Shown here piece by piece: positions 1 through 6,700 of a stretch of 21,681 bases of DNA. The translations under genes and the position numbers were made by a program. The first letter of the stretch is position 1; every line of letters starts with the position of its first letter. The notes below the pieces were generated by a model that was not told where the DNA came from, did not search any database, and worked only from the letters and a program-made list of their open reading frames with translations. Source of the stretch: a virus; the IMG/VR virus record IMGVR_UViG_3300042938_002700, positions 1 through 21,681 of that record. One strand, given 5' to 3'.

Positions 1-51
1 CCTGGAGTTTCGGAAGGACCGAGATCGAATCCTCGAAAGCTGGAGAAAACC

Positions 52-267
52 ATGCCCCACTACATGACGCTGAAGACCTCGAACGGCGAGGTCACCGAGA
101 CGCGGAAAGTCCCCGGCATCCGGGGAGCAGACAGAGCCGTCAACCACGCCCGGCAGCTTGCCGTGCTGTGGGGGACGGCAAACGGCAGCAAGGTGGTCGA
201 GTTCGAGGTCAAGGACGATGAGGGCCGCGTCGTCGGGAACGGAGCCGTGAACATCATCGTGTCATAG
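52..267 (+). CDS. Small hypothetical phage protein, WGxxNGS type (71 aa)
   Basis: I do not recognise a named family. The ATG is preceded by GGAG with 6 bases of spacing. The protein is small, mixed alpha/beta by appearance and without membrane segments. Its core WGTANGS followed by VVEFEV matches WGRGNGS and AVKYTV in the protein at 1301-1756, and both begin with a short strand containing LK(T/S). The two are probably paralogues. The stop codon ends only 3 bases before the -35 box of the next promoter, so the gene would be transcribed from a promoter to its left, outside the window. Function is unknown. The opposite-strand frame over the same bases is taken as a shadow because it lacks a ribosome site and family resemblance. 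Confidence 0.7.
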   Translation: MPHYMTLKTSNGEVTETRKVPGIRGADRAVNHARQLAVLWGTANGSKVVEFEVKDDEGRVVGNGAVNIIVS

Positions 268-270
268 GGC

Positions 271-298
271 TTGACGGCCCTAAGTCGTTACGTAGAAT
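271..298 (+). promoter_or_regulatory. Sigma70-type promoter P1 upstream of the 292-aa gene
   Basis: TTGACG at 271-276 and TAGAAT at 293-298 are separated by 16 bases. Transcription would start around 304-306 and give a leader of about 35 bases before the ATG at 340. A second copy with the same boxes and spacing lies at 1233-1260, and the conservation between the copies is the best evidence that both are real. Confidence 0.7.
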
Positions 299-329
299 GA
301 CCTCACGAGACCGAGACACCAACCAGGAG
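289..329 (+). repeat. Promoter-leader direct repeat, copy 1
   Basis: These 41 bases match 1251-1291 at 40 of 41 positions; the single difference is T versus A at base 303 (A at 1265). The repeat covers the -10 box, the predicted transcription start, the untranslated leader and the AGGAG ribosome site, then stops just before the start codon. Upstream, only the -35 box, a GCCC and a few more bases agree. Confidence 0.9.
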
Positions 330-339
330 GATCACGACC

Positions 340-1218
340 ATGTGCGACAAGAGAACCGACATCCACGCCCCGTCCGCCGCCGGCTTCGACCCCGCCGCCT
401 ACGCCTGCTACGGCTGCTGGGACAACAGCCCAGAGGGATTCTTCTTCGGCCCCAATCCCCTCATCGAGTTTCAGGAGACCGTTCGCCGGCTCCTGGCCGA
501 TGGGTACCGGTCGGGCCCCGGCAGCATCGAGAACTGCGGCCACTGCGGTGCCCGCATCCGGTACTTCGCCCTGCTGGTACGGGACGACGTCAAAGAGTTC
601 ATCTGCGTCGGCGAGCAATGTCTGGACAACCGGTTCAGCGGCTTGACGGCCCAGGACTTCCAGGCCCTCCGCAAGCAGGCCAAGCTCAACCGCGAGCGGG
701 CCACCCGCCAAGAGGCCCTGGCGGCCCTCAAGGCGGCCAATCCGGCCATCGCCCGCCTCCTGGACGGCAACGACCCCGAGGTGGCCTACAGCGAGTTCCT
801 GAGCGACGTCCGATCCAAGGCCCACAGCGGCCGGCTGTCGGACGCCCAGGTGGCCGCCGTCGGCCGGGCCTTCGAGGGGATTGACCGTCGCCGGCAGTGG
901 GCCAAGGAGCGGGCCGAGCAGTCCGCCGCTCTGGCCGCCGCCGGTGTCCAGGCCCCCGAGGGCCGGGTCGAGATCGAGGGGCTGGTGGTGTCCGTCAAGG
1001 AGGTCGAGGGCTTCCAGGGCGACCCCGTGACGAAGATCATCGTCAAGACCGACGCCGGCTGGTCCGCCTGGCTGACCCTGCCGGCGGCCCTGGCCGAGGA
1101 GGACGTCAAGGGCCAGCGGATCCGGGTGACCGTGACCCTCACCCGGTCGGACAAGGACGCCACCTTCGCCTTCGGGAAGCGGCCCTCCAAAGCCGTCTTG
1201 TTGGCCACCGTGTCATAG
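340..1218 (+). CDS. Phage protein with Cys4 zinc-binding site and C-terminal OB-like domain (292 aa)
   Basis: The ATG follows AGGAGG with 9 bases of spacing. Cysteines at residues 66, 69, 89 and 94 (CxxC, 19 residues, CxxxxC) form a probable zinc site in a segment reading CGHCGARIRY and later VGEQCLDNRF. The middle, about residues 100-200, is helical and charged. Residues 205-285 look like an OB-type beta domain: GLVVSVKEVEG, then GQRIRVTVTLT, then the FAFGKRPSKA ending. From memory, this layout and the KRP(S/T)KA tail occur in many actinobacteriophage and environmental phage proteins of unknown role. A nucleic-acid-binding function is inferred from zinc plus OB-like parts and is not shown. 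The gene is driven by P1 and followed directly by P2. Confidence 0.85.
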   Translation: MCDKRTDIHAPSAAGFDPAAYACYGCWDNSPEGFFFGPNPLIEFQETVRRLLADGYRSGPGSIENCGHCGARIRYFALLVRDDVKEFICVGEQCLDNRFSGLTAQDFQALRKQAKLNRERATRQEALAALKAANPAIARLLDGNDPEVAYSEFLSDVRSKAHSGRLSDAQVAAVGRAFEGIDRRRQWAKERAEQSAALAAAGVQAPEGRVEIEGLVVSVKEVEGFQGDPVTKIIVKTDAGWSAWLTLPAALAEEDVKGQRIRVTVTLTRSDKDATFAFGKRPSKAVLLATVS

Positions 1219-1232
1219 AGTCTGGATAGCAG

Positions 1233-1260
1233 TTGACAGCCCGAGGTAGGTACGTAGAAT
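1233..1260 (+). promoter_or_regulatory. Sigma70-type promoter P2 upstream of the 151-aa gene
   Basis: TTGACA at 1233-1238 and TAGAAT at 1255-1260 are 16 bases apart, and the -35 box matches consensus exactly. The first bases after both -35 boxes (GCCC) and the last four before both -10 boxes (TACG) agree with P1, but the middle of the spacer differs. This suggests selection on the boxes and leader and not a very recent copy of the whole block. Confidence 0.75.
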
Positions 1261-1291
1261 GACCACACGAGACCGAGACACCAACCAGGAG
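1251..1291 (+). repeat. Promoter-leader direct repeat, copy 2
   Basis: Second copy of the 41-base leader at 289-329, with one mismatch. It ends at the AGGAG ribosome site of the gene starting at 1301. Confidence 0.9.
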
Positions 1292-1300
1292 ATTCGACCC

Positions 1301-1756
1301 ATGAACAGCTACAGCCTTCAGCTCAAGAGCATCGGCAGCCAGGCCACCTCGTTTCAGGTGATCGAGAACTGCGGCCACCATTCAGAGGCCTGCGAAATCG
1401 CGTTCGCAACCGCGAAGTCGTGGGGCCGTGGCAACGGAAGCACCGCCGTGAAGTACACCGTGTCGCTCGGATCCGACGAGTGCGACGTGTGGGAGGCCGT
1501 CGTCGACATCCTGCCCCGCATCCCGCAGTTCAAGCCCTCGCCGCTGACCTCCGTGACGATCTCGATCGACTCGAAGGACAAGTTCTTCGCCGTGCTGGAG
1601 GCCCTCCAGCAGTACGTCGACAACTGCGACGACCACATCGAGGCCCAGAAGGATTACGGCGACCAGGACGCCGTCCGTGATCTGGCTGCCAAGTCCAACG
1701 CTGCCGGAGAGATCCGCGATCAGCTCGAAGCCGTTCTGACGTCACTCGCCGGCTGA
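1301..1756 (+). CDS. Hypothetical phage protein with WGxxNGS domain and helical C-terminus (151 aa)
   Basis: The frame is open from an ATG at 1259, but that ATG overlaps the -10 box of P2. The ATG at 1301 has AGGAGA with 8 bases of spacing and is the likely start. Residues 1-70 resemble the 71-aa protein at 52-267, sharing WG-x-x-NGS-x-x-V followed by an aromatic and T/E-V. The C-terminal half, about 85-151, is acidic and helical (alternating charged residues with LEALQQYV and QLEAVLTSL), which may mediate self-assembly. It carries no known motif and function is unknown. It is the first gene of a run with 1783 and 2040. Confidence 0.75.
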   Translation: MNSYSLQLKSIGSQATSFQVIENCGHHSEACEIAFATAKSWGRGNGSTAVKYTVSLGSDECDVWEAVVDILPRIPQFKPSPLTSVTISIDSKDKFFAVLEALQQYVDNCDDHIEAQKDYGDQDAVRDLAAKSNAAGEIRDQLEAVLTSLAG

Positions 1757-1782
1757 ACACACCCCACCAGGAGAACCAGACC

Positions 1783-2028
1783 GTGACCCCCGCAAAGAAA
1801 ATCATCGCCCCAGTTTTCGACCACGTCGCCAAACGCGTCGCCGACGACGCCTGGGAGGACGGCTTCCGCCACGCCGGCGTGCTTGACGCCAGAACATGCC
1901 TGGAGATCGCCCTCGGCCAGGTGGCCCGGTGGGCGTTCTACCAGGACGAGGACATCGCGGCCGAGCGAGTCAAGATCGTCGTCCGCCAGGCCACCGAGAT
2001 TCTGATCGCCCGAGCCAACAAGAACTGA
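1783..2028 (+). CDS. Small hypothetical protein, helical (81 aa)
   Basis: It starts at GTG, preceded by AGGAGA at 1769-1774 with 8 bases of spacing, 26 bases after the previous stop. The protein appears almost wholly helical, with a basic N-terminus (MTPAKKIIAP), an acidic-aromatic middle (WAFYQDEDIAAERV) and a basic end. No membrane segment, cysteine pair or family motif is seen. It lies in the same run as its neighbours and its stop codon TGA forms part of the ribosome site of the next gene. Confidence 0.65.
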   Translation: MTPAKKIIAPVFDHVAKRVADDAWEDGFRHAGVLDARTCLEIALGQVARWAFYQDEDIAAERVKIVVRQATEILIARANKN

Positions 2029-2039
2029 GGAGCCCACCC

Positions 2040-2249
2040 ATGTCCGCCTACGTCTGCTACGGCCGCCTCAACGCCTGCGTGATCAGTGGTGGCTTCGCAT
2101 GCACCCGTGACGAGCTGCCACGGGAGCTGGCCCGCGTGGCCCGCCCGGTGATCGGGGATCTCATCAGCTACTCGACCTACGGCAGCCAGGAGGTCGCCCA
2201 GATGATCGCCGGCCAGGTCCTGGTGCTCAAGGCTGCTGACCACCGCTGA
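2040..2249 (+). CDS. Small hypothetical protein (69 aa), last gene of the rightward cluster
   Basis: The ATG at 2040 follows AGGAG at 2028-2032 with 7 bases of spacing. An earlier in-frame start at 1896 would sit deep inside the preceding gene and is rejected. The N-terminus SAYVCYGRLNACVISGG has two cysteines and looks like a beta hairpin, and a helix follows (DELPRELARVARPV). No family is recognised. Its last 23 bases overlap the 3' end of the leftward gene at 2227-2790. Confidence 0.6.
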   Translation: MSAYVCYGRLNACVISGGFACTRDELPRELARVARPVIGDLISYSTYGSQEVAQMIAGQVLVLKAADHR

Positions 2250-2790
2250 CCAGCACCGCCTGGCGGACGGGCTCGAACGAGTCCCGGATCTTCCGCCAGG
2301 CGTCGGCCCCCAGGAACGCGTGCATTCGCTCCCGGAGGGCGTCCAGGTCCACGAGGATCTGGATGTCCTCCGGGAGGCCTGAGGGCTCGTAGGGCCCGTA
2401 CTGCTCGCGGAGCTGGATGATCTGCCGGAGCAGCTCGTCCGCCCGGCCCTTGTGCCGCTCCGTGGCGTCTTCGAGGGTCCGGACGTGCTCGTACGCTGCG
2501 GGGGCTCCGCCGTCGCACGGGGACTCGTGCCACCGATGGAGCGGCCTCACCGTGGTCGCGTACCAGGTACCTGGCTCCAGGTACGTGACCTTGCCGGCAC
2601 GCACCTCGACTCGGGTCACGCCCCGGCACGGGTAGGCCAGGACGACGTCAGCGTCGCCCTCCAGGGCTTCGAGGAAGTCCTCGACCTGCCACTGCGGGAT
2701 CACCCCGTACCGGCCGTCTGGGGCCTTCCAGCGATGCCGCAGGGCGGGTCGCATCGGAGGATCGACGAGAAACGAAACTGCCTTGCTCAT
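2227..2790 (-). CDS. Hypothetical phage protein (187 aa), last gene of the leftward operon
   Basis: The open frame begins at 2925, but the first 45 codons are arginine/proline-rich shadow of the upstream gene. The ATG at 2790 overlaps the upstream stop as ATGA and gives a natural start (MSKAVSFLVDPP). The N-terminal half (about 15-90) looks like a mixed alpha/beta domain with GVIPQWQVEDFLEALEGDAD and a strand pair around VRAGKVTYLEPGTWYATTV. Residues 105-180 are helical and charged, plausibly a coiled coil. I do not recognise a family. The position, after a tail-appendage gene and small enzyme-like genes, suggests an accessory product. Confidence 0.7.
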   Translation of the reverse strand: MSKAVSFLVDPPMRPALRHRWKAPDGRYGVIPQWQVEDFLEALEGDADVVLAYPCRGVTRVEVRAGKVTYLEPGTWYATTVRPLHRWHESPCDGGAPAAYEHVRTLEDATERHKGRADELLRQIIQLREQYGPYEPSGLPEDIQILVDLDALRERMHAFLGADAWRKIRDSFEPVRQAVLVSGGQQP

Positions 2791-2993
2791 TCGTCGCTCG
2801 GGCTCGCGGGGAGATGATCGCCACACCAGTCGTCCGGCATGACCTGCGGCCACATGGCGATCACGCCGTGGCCGTCTTCGTCGGGGTCGATGATCGACTC
2901 CGGCTTCGGTGAGTTTTTTCGGCACACGCCAAAATTGGTTTTGATCTCACGGTAGAACCAGCACGTCTCGCATGACCGGGCGGTGGTTTTCAC
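2787..2993 (-). CDS. Small Cys4 (rubredoxin-like) phage protein (68 aa)
   Basis: The start is GTG at 2993, overlapping the upstream TGA as GTGA. Longer frames to 3305 are rejected because they translate to arginine-rich shadow. Cysteines at residues 8, 11, 24 and 57 fit the small pattern CxxC, then GxCR, then WP and DDWCG that I know from many prophage and environmental phage proteins of unknown function. A structural zinc or iron site is likely. The stop overlaps the next start by 4 bases, so it is probably translationally coupled to both neighbours. Confidence 0.8.
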   Translation of the reverse strand: MKTTARSCETCWFYREIKTNFGVCRKNSPKPESIIDPDEDGHGVIAMWPQVMPDDWCGDHLPASPSDE

Positions 2994-3454
2994 GTCGCGT
3001 CTCCGATCGTCCAGTGCTTCGGAGCCTTGTCGGCGTGCTTGTCCGTGACGGCTTTCACGAGCGGCGTGAGCTGCTCGACGAGTTTCTTGTAGCCGCCGGG
3101 GAACTGCCGGTCGTCCGTCATCGTGCCGGCGGCACGGGCGTCGACCATGATCGCCAAGCAGGCGAGCGCGGAGCTGAGGTGCGGGATGCCTTCCTCGTCG
3201 CATTCCTCGCCTTCCTCCCAGGCGGCGATGTGCCGGCGGAGAGCGTCGGTGTACCTGGTGGCCCGGATGCCGGCTTTCCGCCAGTTGGACCGGCCGTACT
3301 TGCACGCCCCGTTGTGGAGGGCGATCGACCCGAGCGCCGTGGCGGTGGCCGGCCAGAGGTGCAGCGGGAGTTTCGTGGCCCCGACGACGTCCTTCGGGTT
3401 TTCGAGGACCAGCTCGGTGTCCATGTCTGCGGCGTCGTCGATTTCGTCTTGCAT
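2990..3454 (-). CDS. DUF5664 / dATP-dGTP diphosphohydrolase N-terminal-like protein (154 aa)
   Basis: Residues 19-116 carry the features of the phage family called DUF5664 or dGTP_diPhyd_N: NPKDVVGATKLPL, GACKYGRSNWRKAGI, TRYTDALRRHIAAW, EGEECDEEGIPHL and ending TDDR. The conserved H75, E81/E83 and H92 could form a MazG/HD-like metal site (inference). In characterised relatives the role is hydrolysis of dATP or dGTP to shape nucleotide pools, but activity is not proven for single-domain versions like this. The ATG at 3454 has GGAGG 11 bases upstream; an open frame extends to 3619 but overlaps the previous gene out of frame. About 35 residues follow the domain with no clear motif. Confidence 0.75.
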   Translation of the reverse strand: MQDEIDDAADMDTELVLENPKDVVGATKLPLHLWPATATALGSIALHNGACKYGRSNWRKAGIRATRYTDALRRHIAAWEEGEECDEEGIPHLSSALACLAIMVDARAAGTMTDDRQFPGGYKKLVEQLTPLVKAVTDKHADKAPKHWTIGDAT

Positions 3455-3491
3455 CTCGTCGAGGTCCTCCGGAGACAGGATCGAGGTCAGT

Positions 3492-3776
3492 CTATCCAGA
3501 CTCAGCCACGGAGTCCACGATGCGATAGCCGAGGCTCCAGAGGATTTTCGCGAGGTCGTGGGCCTGCTGGTGGACATGCTCCTCCGAGAGCGTGGGATTT
3601 GCGGCGTGAAGAAACTCATGGCACTCAGTCTCCAGTCTGGCTCGTTTCCTGAGCCGGGAATCGATCAGGATTTTCGGTTTCTCGCCCCCGACGTACGCCC
3701 ACCCCTCGGCACCGCCTCGGAGTTTCACGTATCGCCAGGCGTAGCGAATGCCGCAGATCAGGAAGTGGTGGATCAT
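3492..3776 (-). CDS. Putative HExxH metal-dependent peptidase-like protein (94 aa)
   Basis: The ATG at 3776 overlaps the stop of the large upstream gene as ATGA; longer in-frame starts are shadow. HEFLH at residues 53-57 is a classic HExxH zinc motif. It is preceded by a helix with LETECHE and followed by a second helix ending in DLAKILWSLGYRI, which resembles small phage and planctomycete proteins with HEVLHA and ARILWRLGY. ImmA/IrrE- or SprT-like minimal zincins are the nearest idea. Catalysis is inferred from the motif only. Possible targets are a structural protein or the host envelope, but nothing here decides. Confidence 0.7.
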   Translation of the reverse strand: MIHHFLICGIRYAWRYVKLRGGAEGWAYVGGEKPKILIDSRLRKRARLETECHEFLHAANPTLSEEHVHQQAHDLAKILWSLGYRIVDSVAESG

Positions 3777-6700
3777 TCGAGCCTCACCGCGATGTTCTCG
3801 CAGAACACCGGCGACCACTTGACGAGCTTGGCCTGTCCTGTAGCTCCACCTCCGCCCGCGCCGTAGATCGTCACCGACGGCGAAGACGCGTAGGCTCGAT
3901 CGGCGACTCGGCTCCCGTTGAAGACGTAGAGGTACTCCACCCATCCGTCGACGTAGTGAGGCAGGAACCGCCAGTCGGCGAGCCTCGCACTGAGATACTC
4001 GACCGTGCTCAGGCTTCGCTGTTGTGGCACGTCTTGCCAGGCGTACTCGGGCATGGCAGACGACAGGTAAACTCCGGCGTTGTCCGTGACAAAGGCAGGG
4101 CCGTACGAGCTGCCGAGTGTGTTCCTGTCTACGATCGTCACCGTCGGCGTGTATGCGTAACCCGATCCCTTGTTCGCAACGGCGATCGTCGCAATCCCGA
4201 GGCCGTCAGCCTGGAAGGAGAACGATGCGACTCTCGCGGTCGCGCCCGTGCCTCCGCCGCCGGAGATGATGATGTCCGGGACGGCGTTGTACCCTCCGCC
4301 TGTTGAAGTCACGTTGATCGCGACGACTTCACCGTTGGCGTTGACGACCGCCGTGGCCGTGGCCTGGTGGTCCCACACGTATCGGCGGCCACCACGGATC
4401 GCGAGCTTTGCGTTGAACGTGTAGCCCGTCCCGCCATTCGTGACGCCAATCGACGACAGCCGCCCGCCCGTGCCCCACACCGGAGAGAGCACGCACCCGG
4501 CCCCCGCGACGTCCTCGACCGTGATGGACGGAGCAGTCGAGAACGCCAGACCGTAGCCGTAGTAGCCGATGTTGTCGAAGCCGCCGATCGGCCCCACGGC
4601 GGAGAGGTGGAGATTGTTTCCGTCGAGCCCGTAGCCTCCGCTCGTGTTGCCGGCTGACTTTCGGATCGGCCCGGCTGCGGCCTGCGTGCCGTACAGGCTC
4701 ACCGTTTTGCGAAAAAGGTTCGTGTCCGATCTTGCTCCGTACGTATCACGGAACGAGATCGACGGGACGTTGTGGTAGAGACCTCCGGACGTGACCGATA
4801 CGGAGGTCACCGATCCGGAGGAGTTGGTCGTCGACAGGCTTCCGGCCGTGTGCTCGAACTCTTTCTCGAACGCGGCGGTCACCACGCCGTTGTAGTAATC
4901 GAGCGGGTTGTACCCGCTCCCGCCGTCGGTGAGCGACACCGCCGAAACGGGGCCCAAGATCCTTGCCTGGAGGATGGCCACTTGGCCCGACGGAGACGCC
5001 GTGGCGGTGACCTCCGGGGCGGTCTGGTATCCGCTGCCGCCGTTGGTGACCTTCGCGAAGATCATCTTGCCGCTGATCGTCGCGGTCGCTGCGGCACCTG
5101 ACCCGCGAGCGACCACAGAGGCCACCGCCGTGGCTCCGTCGCCGCCGCCCCCGATGAAGAGCACCCTCGGGGTGTCCAGGTACCCCGAGCCACGGCTGGT
5201 GATCACTACCTGGCCGACGCCGCCGCTGCCGTTGAGCGTGCAGTAGGCGGCCCCACCGGAGCCGCCGCCGGCCCCAGCGACGATCCTGACCTCGGGCGCC
5301 GACGTGTAGCTCCCGCCAGCGTTGGTGACCGTGATCGCGTCGATGTCCGGGACAGGCTCAAACGACACGGACGGGGCGGCCCGGTACGTCCCACCGCCGG
5401 CGATCGCCACCTCGGCCACGCCGCCGTTCGCGTTGATCGTGCACGTTGCTGTGGCCGACACGCCTGGCTGGGAGAATCGGACGACAGGTGGCAGCCGGTA
5501 CCCGCTACCGGCGGCGGTGACCGACACCGCGTCTACGGGGCCCTGGATGACGGCATCCGCCGTAGCTCCGCCGGCGATCGAGATGGACGGAGGCGTTTGG
5601 TATCCGCCCCCGCTGTCGAGGACTCCGATCGTCACCACACTGCCGTTGAGCGTCGCGAGGGCCGAGGCCACACCGGCCGGCTGAGACAGCTCGACGCGGA
5701 CGGGATCGGTGTAGCCGGCTCCGGTCGACGTCAGCTTGAGAGACAGGTTGCGGGATGTTTTTGTCGCGTCGTCGCTGCTCCCGTACCACCTCGCATCGTC
5801 TCTGATCTGGCCATCGCCCAGAAGCGTCCAGTCGCCGTCATACGCCACGGCTCCGGCCAGCTCTCTGGCCCTGTATCCGCTTCCGTACGTTGGCACAGAC
5901 GACGAGTCGATCGACCTGACAGCCGACCCCAGCCAGGGAGGCCCGTACCAGTTGGCCCAGGAGTTCGGGTTCACCCAGTCTGGCATCGGAATAAAACTTC
6001 CGGACGCCGTTGGCTTCATGCCTCCGAAGAGAGTGGCCCATCTCATCGGCAGAACGTCAGACCAGTTCGGAAGTTCAACTACCACCACGGTCGCCCCTGA
6101 CCCCGTGGCGGAGACGATCGATGCGGACACAATGTCTCCGTACACCACAACAGGCGGGAACGATCCGTCGGCCATTGCGGTCTGCACTTCACGCTCGAAC
6201 GTCTGCACTGCTGGCAGCAGCGAGATGCTCTTCACCTCCGTGTACCCGGTAGGCGTGGAAAACTGTCCGGTCGTTGTCTGAACTGAGTAAGTGTTGACGA
6301 CAACCCTGAGCTTGTCTCCGGCCTTGTATCCGTACCCCGGCTCCTCGACGAACGCAGCTCTCATCACGGATACGGACGGACTGACCGCAGACTTTGACGA
6401 GTACCAGTTCACGTGATATGTGTCTACCGTCTCCTTCGTTTCCGTCCCCGTGAAGAAGACTGGCCTTGTTCCACCGCCCGAGTATGCGCCGACGCTCCAC
6501 CACTGTCCGTTCTCATCTCTCGCCAAGCCGCGATGAACGTGCGTGAAGTTGACGGGCCCAACAAGCCTGGCCGTCGCGGCGACTCCAGCGGGCGACGAAG
6601 TCACTTCTGGAACGGACGTGTAGCCGATGCCTGGATTGATCAATGTCGTCGTGAACAGACCGTACGTGTACGAGAACTGTTGCAACGCATAGTCTGCCGA

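Noticed and set aside
1259-1300. Upstream in-frame ATG for the gene starting at 1301
   Set aside because: It overlaps the -10 box of P2 and lies before the ribosome site, and the same bases form the untranslated leader of the first copy at 289-329.
2222-2257. Possible bidirectional terminator between convergent genes
   Set aside because: Only a 6-bp stem with a 24-base loop and no T-run on either side.
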